Shown here: positions 25,133-36,885 of the stretch, piece after piece
How positions within the stretch are numbered: position 1 is the stretch's first letter
Layout of the letters: each line of letters opens with the position of its first letter
From: Pampus argenteus
Lineage: Eukaryota; Chordata; Actinopteri; Scombriformes; Stromateidae
Direction: 5' to 3'
Length of the DNA: 64,000 nucleotides
NCBI GenBank assembly: GCA_036937835.1
Contig: CM072870.1
Span: 15,657,501 to 15,721,500, forward strand
The notes under the pieces: generated by a model
The model's input: the letters and a program-made list of their open reading frames with translations, nothing else
What the model was told of the DNA's origin: nothing
Databases searched by the model: none
Translations under genes and position numbers: made by a program

Positions 25133-25161
<29 letters not shown>
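25133..25161. repeat. (GT)n microsatellite
   Basis: Uninterrupted GT tract of 29 bp. Confidence 0.95.
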
Positions 25162-25166
<5 letters not shown>

Positions 25167-25919
25167 GCGAGTCGGAGAAACTGAACGAGAGAAAATTGAA
25201 GAAGACTGTCCTTCACCTGCCACCAAATCTGACTGTTTCCTCTTACCCATGAAGCTTAGCGGGGATGACAGCAGTCAAGGTGCAGTACATTTTACGACAT
25301 GTTGCAAAATAAGTATTTGTCTGGCTTTGTGTGTGGCTCTGTGTAGGTTGCAGCTGTATGTGTGTTTGTGTGTAAGCATGGAGTTCAAATCATCAAAGCA
25401 GCTCCACTCGGCTCAGTTTTCAGTAAGCAGCTAAAGGTTACACTTATGTGTTGCTACTTACAGTAACACACCAGGACTACTTTACACCGTATTATTACCA
25501 CTACAGAACTCACTTGTCAATCACCCCGATCCGATGAAGTGGGTCACTTCATCAAAATGATAAACACACCATATGAAAAGTATTACTGATGCGGGACGTA
25601 TGAGATGCTAGCAGCTAACTATATTTTCTATAGTAATTCTACATATTTTTTTACTGTACATATACTTACAAAAGTTTTTCATCAGATATTCACCACCTTT
25701 CCAAATATCAAGACAGAAATTGTTCTTTTTTTTTCTCTGCAGATTATTTATACATTTTAAATCATCCTATCTATTTATTTTATTTTTAGAACATGTTGTA
25801 CGCTTGTTGTGCGGCTGCTATCTTGGCCAACAAACAACCTCAGTGTTTAGATAAAGTTGTATATATTTTACCACCCAGTTGAAATAAATTATGTCTTTCC
25901 TTGCAACCCACACTCATAA
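25162..25919. other. non-coding stretch
   Basis: No gene seen. A 9 bp inverted repeat GATGAAGTG / CACTTCATC with a 3 nt loop lies at 25533-25553. Confidence 0.55.
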
Positions 25920-26010
25920 AAACAAAGTTGGAGCCTTGTTATGTGTGTTCCAACCAAAAATAGGCCTGTGACCCATCCTGGGGTCACCAGCCATAGTTTA
26001 GGAAATGCTG
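25920..26010 (-). mobile_element. hAT-like element end fragment
   Basis: Read on the minus strand it begins CAGCATTTCCTAAACTATGG and continues with GTGACCCCAGGATGGGTCAC, then ATTTTTGGTTGGAA. This closely resembles the CAGTGTTTCCCAAACTGTGG-type terminus and the GTGACCCC...GGGTC motif of hAT-family fish elements. Only one end is recognisable. Confidence 0.6.
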
Positions 26011-26649
26011 ACTGTCAGTGAGTTTAAGACCCTTTTTAGCCCTCATTGATGTGGCAGGCGGCTCCACTGTGACAAACATACAAGTGAAAGGTTCGAGCTG
26101 CCTCTGTAGCCCTGTGCGTTCTCAATGAAGCGATGGTCACTCTTATCAGATTATCTTCATGTATCAGTGTGTGTATTATCTTCTTAAGAACTACTGTGCA
26201 AGTACTTGACTGGAGTTTTCAATCACAGATAATGTGCTTACTGTACTGTAATAATAAGTGTAAGTTCTGTATTGATTAAGCACTTACACAGCAATAATGT
26301 GTGCTTGATCGGGCATTGCATAAACTAGTGCACTGGACTAAAGCATGTTTAAACAGTTATTAGTGTTTCAAGTGGTAATTGTATTTTTTGTTGGAAAATG
26401 AAAAAAACAACTAAGTGCATTCTTATCACCACAGCATATAAGCATGACTGACACTAAAAAAGTATTTTCAGGGTGTATTTGAAATCGAGAAGCAGCCTCC
26501 CCACTGAAACGTAGATAAAATAATCAAATTAAATCAAATATTACTTGAAATAATTATGATGCGACGGATCATATTAAACACCTTTTTTACCACCCCCCAA
26601 ACTATTTCTTTGGGAACAGGTTTACTAATAATTTATGTCGACTATTAAT
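26011..26649. other. AT-rich non-coding stretch
   Basis: No gene, no clear repeat. Confidence 0.55.
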
Positions 26650-26753
26650 TGGAAAGACGGAGTGACAGCAAGACATGCAACAACTGCCATGGACTGAATT
26701 CAAACCAACATCGTTGTGGTATGCGTCTCAGCATGCTGAGCCACCAGGACGCC
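26650..26753 (-). mobile_element. tRNA-derived SINE copy
   Basis: Read on the minus strand it starts GGCGTCCTGGTGGCTCAGCA (head of a tRNA-like region with an A-box-like TGGTGGCTCAG). At about 26696-26706 it has the B-box-like GGTTTGAATTC, and then CATGGCAGTTGTTGCATGTC. This order is typical of tRNA-derived SINEs in percomorph fish. Promoter boxes have drifted from consensus and no A-rich or simple tail is evident, so it is an old, probably truncated copy. It is not a functional tRNA. Confidence 0.75.
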
Positions 26754-27000
26754 AGATCTAGTCTTTGAAGCCTTTGCGGGTTTCCTGAGGCCAACGGCAG
26801 CAGTAGCTGGAGGGTATCAAATGTGTTAAAGCTGCCCCACTAATAAGATAAGTGGGCTAATGCTAGCACTAGAGGTTCGCCACTCATCTCAATCTGTCGT
26901 GTTTAACAGTCTCGCAGGAATAGCTCTCAAATTTAAATGCTGGACGGCTGTTGATGGAGTGGAGAAGTGTATGTGTGTATGGGTGTGAAGACCAGCATGA

Positions 27001-27003
<3 letters not shown>
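26754..27003. other. non-coding stretch
   Basis: Single-copy looking sequence between the SINE and the GT tract; nothing further seen. Confidence 0.5.

Positions 27004-27038
<35 letters not shown>
27004..27038. repeat. (GT)n microsatellite
   Basis: Uninterrupted GT tract of 35 bp. It is read as polyvaline/cysteine in the spurious 160-codon frame at 26951-27433. Confidence 0.95.
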
Positions 27039-27039
<1 letters not shown>

Positions 27040-27999
27040 GGTGGGGAATGAGCATGGGTGGAAGCAATGTAAGACGCTGGCGAACTCTTATGGAACATCA
27101 GTTGACACTAGAAAAATACAGCTGCCAATAAATCTCCGACAACAGCCCCGGACTCAAGTTTCACTCCATGATTTATCGGAGTTGTTCCTTTTAGACTTGC
27201 CATTTGGGAGTCACGATCTCTGTAGGTCATTTGTCCAACTTACTTTTAATATTTCAATACTACTGCAAAACCACAAATGTAGAGAGAGGGAAATGTGGCT
27301 TTTCCAATATGAAACCAGCTGGATATCATTTATCTGTTCTTTCTCTTTTTTCTTATCTGAAATTCTTATTTCTTCGTCTACACCAAAAATTGTCTCGAGT
27401 AATCAATATTTCAGTTTGGATGTTTATATTTAACCACTGATGCACCCGGCAGCTGCTTTCAAAATGTCAGGTGTCTGTTTGAAAACTAGGCCTAATTGGA
27501 ATATGTGTGTTTTAAGGTGAAAGCTATTACTCCCATTCAGTCTCTATTGATCTGCAGCTCCAGCACTGATGAGGTCTACACAATGTTTATTGGACTGAGA
27601 CGGACTTGTTAAGACCTGATGCTTATTTTCTTTGATAAATATAATCATTTAACAAATTAAAACCATATCACATGTCTTCAGTGATGGTACAGTGTTATAC
27701 ATGCTGATGTTATAATTGTTTTAATCTTGTTTTTTTTGGGAATTGTTGCATGTCAGCCAACCAAAAACAATATTTTATAAAACTATTTAATTAGTATTAA
27801 TTATTTTGTTTTAGAGTAGAACTGTTATTTTCTAAAATCATTAATACATATATATATTTTTTTATATTTTCTGATAAAAGTTTTCTTATTGTTGGGCATC
27901 AAAGTTTCTCTCTGCTACGTTTACGTTTGCTACGTTTTAAATAAAAAGCACTGACATTAATCACTGAACTGGCCTGTAGAGGGCTCTATATTTTGATCT
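27039..27999. other. AT-rich non-coding stretch
   Basis: No gene seen. TAATTA-type words occur near 27790-27800, and a TA-rich run at 27847-27870. Confidence 0.55.
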
Positions 28000-28225
28000 T
28001 AGCTTTCCCCACCCGTTTGTTTGCTAATAGCCGCGTGGACACCACACACTCTTAACACATTGAAATTCCCCTCTAGCCCCCACAGCTCTCGCCTCTGCGC
28101 TGAGACAACCTGGAAACCGCCGTTCAAGCCCCGAGGAAGCTGGCACTCCGTAGAAAGCGCCTCAAATACAAATGTTATCAATCCCGGGCAAAGAGTGAGC
28201 TTAACACTTGTGTCTGTTTTTCTCA
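28000..28225. promoter_or_regulatory. candidate conserved non-coding element
   Basis: Clearly GC- and CpG-richer than its flanks, repeat-free, and open on both strands (98 codons +, 75 codons -), which often reflects GC content. I see no protein motif or splice pair that would make it an exon. CNE or unannotated exon are both possible; I favour CNE. Confidence 0.28.
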
Positions 28226-28963
28226 TCAGCAGTGGTAGGGTAGCAGCTAGAGGACAGGAGAGAAGGGCTCAAGAGAGACAGGGACAGCAGTTTGTGCATA
28301 TATGTGTGCTTGTGTGAGTGTATGTGTCTATCCTCTTAAACTTGACCGCCCTCCCTTAAATATCCTGTCGCCTTCGGTGTTTCTTTCTTGCTCTTCCTCA
28401 GTATCTTGACTCCATGCCCTCTGCAAAACCTTAACAGCCCAATCGTCTCAAATTCAGCCCACAGAAATAATTAAGGGGTTGCATGCCGACAAAAATAAGG
28501 GTGTGTGTATTTTTGAAGTGGGGAGGGGACATATGTTTGGAGTCTCGAGATGCCAGGGTGCCTTCGGCAGGGTTCAACTTGTTAGGAAAACTGGGTATTG
28601 CCTTACACTTCTGTTGACATGACTGCAGTATTGCTGTTGGTGAGGGGGGTGTGTTAGGTGTCAGCCACCCCTTGGCTGACCCCGCCAAGGATGTGCATGT
28701 TTACAGAGGTGTTCTCACAAACATTTGCCCAGCGCAGCGCAACGGATACGCCCCATGGGCATGAAAAAGGTGTTTACAGCTAGCTCGCTCTTTGTACAAC
28801 ACCATGAGTACGAAATAGACATGCATTTTGGAACATTACTTAATTATGACAATGATTGCAACTTGTAGTACTCAGTCTTGACTCATCATTGGACTTAGCC
28901 AGGGCTCTTTAAAACGGATATGTAATATAGTAGACAAAAACAGTACAGTGTTACAACAAGACT
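28226..28963. other. non-coding stretch
   Basis: No gene seen. Positions 28600-28790 are moderately GC-rich with several CpGs and a small inverted repeat GTCAGCCA / TGGCTGAC near 28660-28680. Confidence 0.5.
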
Positions 28964-29412
28964 AAGAGTCTACAGCCATGCTAGTAGCTCTGTGGTAATG
29001 TACTTTAGCACAATGTTGCTTAGAGCTAAATGCTAACACATCTTAGTTTAGCCAGATTTCATGGCAATCCATACAATAGTTCAGAAGCACAAATGGCAGC
29101 CTCAGAGGAAAAGTCATGGACAGCCAAACTAATTTGGATTCATTTTCTGCAGACCATAAATTTCTGTACCAATTTTGGGAATGGGAATCAATTCAATAGT
29201 TTTTGAGCTATTTCAGTAAAAGGGAAATGTGTCAACCTGCTGGTGGTGCTTGAGGAAAAGTAAGGAGATCACCAAAGTCAGTAGGCTCCATCCTCTGGGG
29301 ACCGTCAGTGCCAGAACAAAATTTTCTTAATCTTTCCAATAGCTGTTGAGATATTTCTATCTGGAACAAAGTGGTGGACTGACATTTCAATCCTCTGTGC
29401 CATGCCACTAGA
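28964..29412 (+). mobile_element. degraded teleost interspersed repeat
   Basis: Recognisable words occur in order: AGTCTACAGCCATGCTAGTA, ATTTCATGGCAATCCATACA, GAGGAAAAGTCATGG, GGAGATCACCAAAGTCAGTA, CATCCTCTGGGGACC, CAATAGCTGTTGAGATATTT and CAAAGTGGTGGACTGAC. These match a very common fish repeat with internally repeated blocks. The start GCCATGCTAG and an end near GCCATGCCACTAG suggest decayed short inverted termini of the GCTAGCATGGC kind. It carries no open frame. Superfamily not assigned. Confidence 0.7.
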
Positions 29413-30780
29413 ATTTGTAGAGTATTGGAACTATGAATGCCTAAACCTATGATGCCAACACACTGCACAGCAGATTATAATACTATGAGACAGGATTCTA
29501 CAACCTGCAGGGTAAACAGCAGGAATACAGCGTTCACGTTACAAAGTAACCTAACTTGGCCAACACAGTGCCTTGGTGGATGATATTGCATTAACTGTGT
29601 TATTTTGAATTAACATCTCTATGTTGGTACCATTGATGTTTCAATCTGATCACATACAAAATGACTAGGGGACTTTAGACCATAAACTGGTGGCAGTATG
29701 CAGAACGTTAAAAGTAAATATTACTGAGTTCTTTCTGTCTGCAGCAAATGTACCCTGCAGATTCACTGCTTTCGCCCCGAGCACACAAATATGTGGGCCA
29801 CTTGCTCCTAACATAAAAAGACAGATATGGCTAGTCTTTCATTTACTTGTGCAATGAGCCCTCATTTCTATGGAGTTTATGCAATGTACTTCCCATAGAT
29901 CACCTGACATGGCAGAAACATGAAGCACATCACTTCCACCACGCAATCTTTTCTGAGAAGAGATACTAAAACCTACTACGATGTAGAAAATGTTTAAAAT
30001 GCAAACGTGCTTATGAACTGGATATAGGTTGGTTACGGTGTTTCAATCAATGCTGAGGGGCAAAGAAATTTACATTTGTTTATGGAAATGCAATTGAAGT
30101 CATGACTGGTATGTGGAAGAAACCGAAAAACTTAAAAAGAAAACTGTTAAATACTTAAAAAACTGAACAGTTTATCGCCATATATACAAAAAAAGCTTTG
30201 ACCTGACATAACATAGCAACACACTACACATGAACAGGACTTCACGTTCACGACCAGAGATGGACAGTGAATACATACACAGACATAAAACACACACACG
30301 CACACACCCAATTCATAAGCATGCAGAACGGGGAACAGGCGTCCTTTTGTTAGAGGGAGAATGGGAAGTGTGAAGGACGTGACGAGGGAGATAAGTGTCC
30401 TCCAGGGCCCTGAGGTTACCCTAATGGTGTCATACATCACCACTCACAAAGCCATGCAGAGCAAAGTTGTCAATGCATGAATGCTGCACTATTACTATCG
30501 GCCATTTTAATCATGGCACCTGTCACTGCGCTAATCAACACCATAACTTCACACTGGAAATCACTCAGAAAAATTCTCATATGCTGCCGTATACCACGAG
30601 CTGTACACAACACAGGCAGTGAGTTATATAGAGGGAGCTGCTGGCTGGGTGGCAGACTGCTGTGCTGAGGGGTTGTGACTTTGTAGTGCATCATTGCCCT
30701 TGTTTAATGGAGGCTTGGCTTTTCCTAAGCAGTTGTTGTGACAATGCTAAATGCTGCTTTTATGAACGTGCTAAAAGGGT
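29413..30780. other. non-coding stretch
   Basis: No gene seen. Imperfect CA-rich patches lie near 30285-30310. The overlapping frames on both strands are not protein-like. Confidence 0.55.
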
Positions 30781-30843
30781 CCCCCCCCCCTACACACACA
30801 CTGTCAACATCCTCCCTCAACAAACACACACACACACACACAC
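30781..30843. repeat. poly-C run and (AC)n microsatellite
   Basis: Ten C at 30781-30790, a short AC patch after it, and an AC tract at 30824-30843. Confidence 0.9.
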
Positions 30844-32378
30844 TGCCTGTCCACTGTAAGCACCTGAACTCACTATAAAACACCCTGAGAAGCAAACAGA
30901 CCTCAGCAGTCTGCAACTGTTTCTCTGCCCACAATAACATCAAACATTATAATGCTAAAATGCATAATGAATGTATCACATCAATAACATGGGGATAATT
31001 TGTTAGTTTTTTGAAACTAACTAACTAAGTCTACAGTAAGTCTATATCACCAAATCACAAAAGAAGTTATCTCAGTTATCTCTATAGAACAGGTCTAGAC
31101 CACGTCTTAATAAGACACAAAGCAATGAGAACGCCAACATATTGTGAGTAAAATCACAAAGGCTGATAAGAAATCCTTACAATAGATAAACACAGAAAAT
31201 ATAATGATTCAAAGCCAACAGATGCAATTTTCCACTTTGCTGATGCAGAACATGAACTAAAAGGAGGTCTCGAAGTGATTTGCGCCTCAGCCGTAAGTTC
31301 TCGAAGCTGTTGAAATGTTGTCAAAAATGGAAAGTGTTGCAGATCGTGATTGATGTTCTACCCAGTGTGCCTCCTCGAGTGGCATCATGTCTGCCGCCTC
31401 TGTGTATCTTCTTTCAGACCGAACCACTGTGTCGATACGGGGCCCCAAAATAAGACGGATATGTTGCTTGAGACCCCGCAAAGCGAGATTTATGGTCGCA
31501 GCTGGAGATGGGCTGGTAAAATATGGATGATTTCTAACTATAAAGATACTGATATCTCAATATGAGGAATGGAAACATTCATGGTGTTGGTTTCAGGATG
31601 GTTGGACTGCCCTGTTTGGGTAACACTGGAGAGACTCTGGATCAGGTTGCAAACTATTAGCATTCCTCTGGATCGAGGGTGTAATATGGGCTGGCAAATG
31701 GCCGCAGTAACTTGCCCTTTACACAGAAAGAAGAGGGACCAATCTGAAGGAGACCAAGGTGGAGAACAACAGAAAATGTGGGGATACACTGGTGGTGGAG
31801 AGATCAGTGAATCAGGTTTTAAATCTAAACTCCTAGTTGTCAATTGAAAGATATTGCCATTCTGTGGTCTATTTAGATTTAGGCAGAAAAACCACTTGGT
31901 TCGGGTTAGAAAAATATGATCATGGTTTGGATTAAAATGATCACTTGGTCTTTACTTTCTATAACTAGAAGCAACAAACTAATAAAATTGTGTTCTTGGA
32001 GTAGGAAACATAATGTCTTGATGCAAATCCAAGTGAACATAAGATGTAGCATGCTGATGTATATTTCATTCAAAATTGTATAAAACCAAAATCGATGATT
32101 TCTATTGATTTATAAACAGACAGAAACTGGCATTATATTTAACTTTGATCCTAATTCATGTAAAAAAAGGTGAGATAAAAGAAAGAAAAATTGCGAACCC
32201 AAGATTGAAGTAGAGTGGAGCCAGCTGTGAGAAGCCATATTTGAACAGGGCTGTGGATTGGTGAGTCTTGTAGCACTGTGTCATTATGAAACCTGTTTTA
32301 ACTAATGAGATACATTAACGTTAATCACCTACTCATTAGAAGCGACATGTTGAAGAGAGACGCAGTGATGGCGCATGC
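30844..32378. other. non-coding stretch
   Basis: No gene or recognised repeat. Positions 31265-31510 have more CpG than their surroundings and could be part of an unrecognised transposon. The 101/92-codon opposed frames around 31540-31847 are not protein-like. Confidence 0.45.
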
Positions 32379-32405
32379 ACGCACGCACACACACACACAC
32401 ACACA
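32379..32405. repeat. (AC)n microsatellite
   Basis: AC tract preceded by GCAC units; further CA words follow to about 32448. Confidence 0.95.
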
Positions 32406-33396
32406 GATACACACATACAACTATACACTGACGTACACACACATAACATCCTTTAATTTTGATTGCTCCAAGGCAAGTTGCTGATTTCCTGGTTCTGGAC
32501 AGACACACAGTCAGAAAACTTTACATGCCACTTCACATCTCACTCCTCACCATTATCAACACCTCCAAGGCAGCCTCTGTGGTCTCTTTCCCCAGGCGGG
32601 TGGTACCCTACCCCGGGTTAAGGATTCAGAGATTCTGTTTAATGACGCCCAAGCCTCCCCTTCCTCCCTGGGTGCCATTAGAACCTCATTTTAAAGCAGA
32701 GTAATGGGCCAGGCTCGCAGGGTTATCTGGCCTATCTTTTAATCATAAATGAGACCCCTCCCTCTTCTTTCTCCCCCTCTCTACCTCTACCTCTATCTCC
32801 CTCACTTTACCCCACTGCCCTCTCTCCCTCTCGCTCTGTGGGCTGGGCAAAGTGCTGTCTCAGCGCTCTTCTCTTTTTCTCCACTCCACCCCTTCCTGTT
32901 CTTTCTTTATGCTTTTCCAGCCCATCGCTGATCAGGGGCATCAGTTCCACCGGGGTGACTCCTCCAGCGTCACTTAGGAGCTTCAAAGTCCTCTTCTATC
33001 TCAGAGAATAGGGGAAGACAGAGAGAAAGAGGGAGGGTTCGAGAGGTTCATGCCAAGTACAGGAGGCCTTTAAATGGCTTCTGGGCTTCTGAAAAGTCCA
33101 CAGCAGTGGAACTCATGTTTGCTGGCCCTGTGAAAATCTTTAAGTCTTTAAAACATTATATTTGTCTGTCATATATACACACCATTTTTTTTCCCACACA
33201 CTCTTTCACACATATATAAAATACTCTCTGTACTTTTTTTCTTTTTCTTTTTTTTTGTGGACCATTTAATTTATAAAAAAAAATTAAAAGAATTTAAAGC
33301 ATATAGTCCTGCTTTTGCAAAGTTTTGGAGGAGTTGGTAAAAAATAAAAATAAAAAAATGGATTCCCACCTGCAGGTCTGGGTAATGACCTCACCA

Positions 33397-33397
<1 letters not shown>
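32406..33397. other. non-coding stretch with polypyrimidine tract
   Basis: No gene seen. A polypyrimidine tract (CTCC, TCTACC words) runs from 32752 to 32840. The block 32560-32750 is GC-balanced and could be a weak CNE candidate. T- and A-rich runs fill 33183-33358. Confidence 0.5.

Positions 33398-33434
<37 letters not shown>
33398..33434. repeat. (CA)n microsatellite
   Basis: Uninterrupted CA tract of 37 bp. Confidence 0.95.
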
Positions 33435-33436
<2 letters not shown>

Positions 33437-34670
33437 CCACCTCTCAGTGCCCCTTTACCTTCAGTCATTGTCTCTCACTGCAGTTCTGCAGGGGGTAAAC
33501 GTCAAACTCTCCAAATTGGATGAAACATTATGGGAAATATTATGAGGCAGCCTGCTGGTGTGATGGCTAGGGGCTTCTGGTTAATTGAGTTGTTGCTTGC
33601 ACTGCATACTGAACAGGATCTGAGCATGGCAGACATGTTGAGTAGGACACTGACTTTAAATTTTTATTTTTTTTTATTTTTAAAGACATTTCATCTTTAT
33701 TGGTTAATGTGTATTCAAGACACAGAAAGGCGAGAGGAAGAGGGAAAGGAAAGAGACAGACTCTTCAAGAACTATCAATCTCTTTTTAGACAGTAAACAG
33801 CTATAATACCAGTGTTATTTTTTTATCTTGAATATTTTAAGTTCAATGAGGAGAAATCGCATTACTTTTCTCCAAGCTCCTTTATACATTACAAGTTCAA
33901 AGTCCCTCCACAACTTCAGAGCCCTGCCTCTAAAACTTTTCTCTGCCACTGAATAATCTTCCCTCTTTAAGCCTGACACACAGAAATCTTTTATCCACAA
34001 TATTAGTCGGAAAAAGGAAGACAGAACTGAAATTTTAAAGAGAAAGGGGGAAAAAGCAAAGTGAAGTACTTTTGATCATCTTTGCGACAAGGCTGAGAAG
34101 TAACATTTAGTCATTAATGTCAAAGTGGATATATATCCCAGGATTTATATATTAGCATTAAGAGAAGCTGATTAGTAATGTGGCCCATCCTTATTCGGGG
34201 TCATTGCCAATGAGTAATAATCTTATGCAAATATATTCTGCTGAAGAATTTTCTGGTGAGTATATGCAGATTCAGCCCAGTCTCTTCCACTGGGCTTGAA
34301 ATGAACACAAACAGAGATATTCATACATTGTCTGTGACTGGATGGAGAAGAAAGAAGCTTAACTGCATATCAAGTTTTACATCATTAAGAAAACATAGTT
34401 TCACTTATACTACTGGCTATAATTTCTTTCAAAGACTAAGTATATTCACCGTGTAGTGAATGTAAAGTTTAAGACATCTGAATATGGATCTTATAGCAGC
34501 TCAAAAAATAGATTCAAATTTAAACAATGCATACATCAACCAGCTATATATAGCTTTGCAGTACTCCTATAAGTCAGATTTACTCATAACAAAGTTAAAA
34601 ATGTTAACATAACATTTTAGAATAATACACTTGCATGGAGCTGGAAAATATCCAATACCCATATATATAT
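33435..34670. other. AT-rich non-coding stretch
   Basis: No gene seen. T-rich runs at 33660-33682. A 61-codon minus-strand frame at 33815-34000 is basic and AT-rich with no recognised domain; I do not call it. Confidence 0.5.
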
Positions 34671-34692
34671 TTTAATTAATGGATTAATTAAA
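34671..34692. repeat. AT palindrome with paired TTAATTAAT words
   Basis: TTTAATTAAT (34671-34680) and ATTAATTAAA (34683-34692) are exact reverse complements, 2 nt apart. Homeodomain-type cores. Confidence 0.9.
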
Positions 34693-34706
34693 CCACAGAT
34701 AAAATA

Positions 34707-34729
34707 TGATTGAATATTATATTCAATCA
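34707..34729. repeat. 11 bp palindrome with PBX/HOX-like TGATTGA arms
   Basis: TGATTGAATAT (34707-34717) and ATATTCAATCA (34719-34729) are exact reverse complements around one base. It lies 14 bp after the previous palindrome. Confidence 0.9.
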
Positions 34730-34979
34730 CATGTGCCAAGAGGTCAAAATGAAATTTTAAGATTACTTAATTTGTCCTGCCAGCTCACTAAAAGCCAAAA
34801 ATATTAAAGTTATAATGTTATGAAACAGAAATATGATTTTCACTGTGTAATAAAACATTTGACACACATTTGAGAAATTGGAACCAAACTGCAAACTACT
34901 AAATGCTTTGTGTTCATACTTAATTTAAGATTATGCTTAAAACTTAAAAATGTCCACTGATATGACCCCTGTCCTCATG
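34730..34979. other. AT-rich non-coding stretch
   Basis: Nothing further seen. Confidence 0.55.
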
Positions 34980-35145
34980 GCTACTGTTCACAGGCTGTGG
35001 GAAAGTGCGGTTTTCCAGGCGGCTACTTCATCAACATTTCTCGGTGGGTCAGTGTCCTACGTTGGCAGAGCACATCAATTCAGAGGGAACATCGATCACA
35101 GCTGCCTCTCGTCACATTGACCAGCTCATTAGCTAGACTTAATAT
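34980..35145. promoter_or_regulatory. candidate conserved non-coding element
   Basis: A GC-balanced, CpG-bearing, repeat-free block between AT-rich flanks. Role is inference. Confidence 0.28.
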
Positions 35146-36689
35146 ACGCTGAGGGAGCTCTGAGGTCTGCATGTCAGCCCTGCACTTTGTAGGAATTTGG
35201 CTTTGGAGATGTACACGTTTAAAATAAAACTCATACAAGTGCAATGACCAGGCAGCGAATGGTAAAATGACAGCCTGCGTATTAATTTTACATTGTTTTC
35301 TGTCGGATTATGTACATTTTTTTTTTTAGTTTCTTTAGCTTCATATTTACATCCAGTGCCAATAATCAGTACCAATGGAGGAAGTAGAGTGTAGTATGCA
35401 GTGAAGGTTATAGTGTGGATGTCAGGATTGTGAATGATTGTGTAACACGCCAAACTTTCTTGCAGGAGAACAAAGTGCCCATCACAGACCTGCAATTAAC
35501 ATTTGCCTTTTTTTATTAACTACAATCTTTTCCTAATCTTAACCAAATGTTTTGCAGTAGTTATCTATCCCTAAACATACCTTTCTACCCATAGTTAATT
35601 AACCATAACCGTTATCTCTACCCTTAACCATAGAAAGGAAGAACTTGAGAGAACATTTGCACCAGACATACCAATAATGGCCAAAAGTGAGAAAGTGAAA
35701 GCCTGACTGTGAAGAGCTGCATTATATGGCTACGAGGATTGACAGAGATGCTTTCAGCTCTCAAGACAAATTGAAAATTGCAATTGTAATAAAATGTATT
35801 TCTCTTTATCAACATACACAGTATTTGCCATTTATATTCCGTCAGAAAGATGTGTGTGTATCATGGCCTTCTAGGTTAAAACAATGCTTCTTCCCACTGA
35901 TGTAAACATCCACTCGAGAGCAAACCAGAGTGCCCCAGCTGACTGCTTGACTTGTCAGGCCGGCCCACTCACAGATGAGGGCCACATTGTGCCTATTGTC
36001 TGACTAAATGGTGGCTTCAGAGTGGAGAAAGGGTGGAAACTTGTGTAAACAAGCTACAGCTTTAGCATCTCAATGTCACCGCATGGGTGTCTGCCGCAAT
36101 GCAATGCGTTGTGCCTGCTGGCATCATGCATTCCTGCCTGGGCAAACTTTGGACACAATCCTGCCTACTGGCCCTCACAGCGACTTCAGATGCTTTATAA
36201 ATAAACTGGGATGAAGCATGTATTAAAAGAGGGAGATAATGAAGATAAGTGAGAAAACTAAAATGTCATAAAACTTCCTTGAGTGTTATTCATCAAGGAA
36301 GGCGAGGAGCAATAAGCTACAGCAAAGTGTATTGAACTCTTCCACCCAGTGAGTTGTTTACCTGGCTGGATGCTACCACAGAGAAGGATACTCAGGGTTT
36401 TACCATCTCTATAGCACCCCATTCACTTCCCTTTTTCCCCCCTTTTATTTGTATCTGTAAGGCTGCTGTTAGATTGCTTGTGCACAGATAACACAAGCTG
36501 CAGCTTGATCAGGTCGTTGGACTTTAGTGCTGTTAGCTATTCTATTGGTTTTGATCACAGAGACCCTGACGAGAGTGTGACGCTAGTATGGACACACACA
36601 CACACTAATGTACACACGTTTGACCTCTGTGTGTCCTCTGTATTTACCTTTTACACAGTCAATTTTTAAGAGCAACAAAAGGCTCTTCT
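35146..36689. other. non-coding stretch
   Basis: No gene seen. Positions 35530-35635 contain degenerate CTAACC/CCTTAACC-like words, a decayed simple repeat. Positions 35930-36200 are GC-balanced and could be a weak CNE candidate. Confidence 0.45.
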
Positions 36690-36885
36690 GTCTCTAATAA
36701 TTACTGTCGGAAGACATTCCTTTATTGGTGTCTAGTTTTGTAATGCTGCCAAATAACACTTTATTGCCCTTTAATTAAATATTAATGGCAGTGTCATTAC
36801 ATCTTCATTCATAATTAAAGAGCTACTAACGACTGATATTGCATATTAATGTAATTAAACACCAGCCCAGCGTGTGTTTGTGTAA
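36690..36885. promoter_or_regulatory. candidate homeodomain-rich enhancer
   Basis: Three TAATTA cores lie at 36772-36777, 36812-36817 and 36852-36857, exactly 40 bp apart, with ATTAAT at 36781-36786 and 36845-36850 and a TTTATTG word near 36720. The block is repeat-free. It looks like an AT-rich homeodomain-bound CNE; not testable here. Confidence 0.33.

Noticed and set aside
26086..26100. GGTTCGAGCTG, tRNA B-box-like word
   Set aside because: No matching A box at the right distance and no cloverleaf.
26951..27433. 160-codon + strand open frame
   Set aside because: It spans the (GT)n tract at 27004-27038 and has no protein-like conservation or domain.
28021..28317. 98-codon + strand frame as a possible exon
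   Set aside because: Open on both strands because of GC content; no domain, and the end runs into TG-rich low-complexity DNA. Kept as a CNE candidate.
33815..34000. 61-codon basic minus-strand frame as a possible exon
   Set aside because: No recognised motif; AT-rich composition and lysine-rich end suggest chance.
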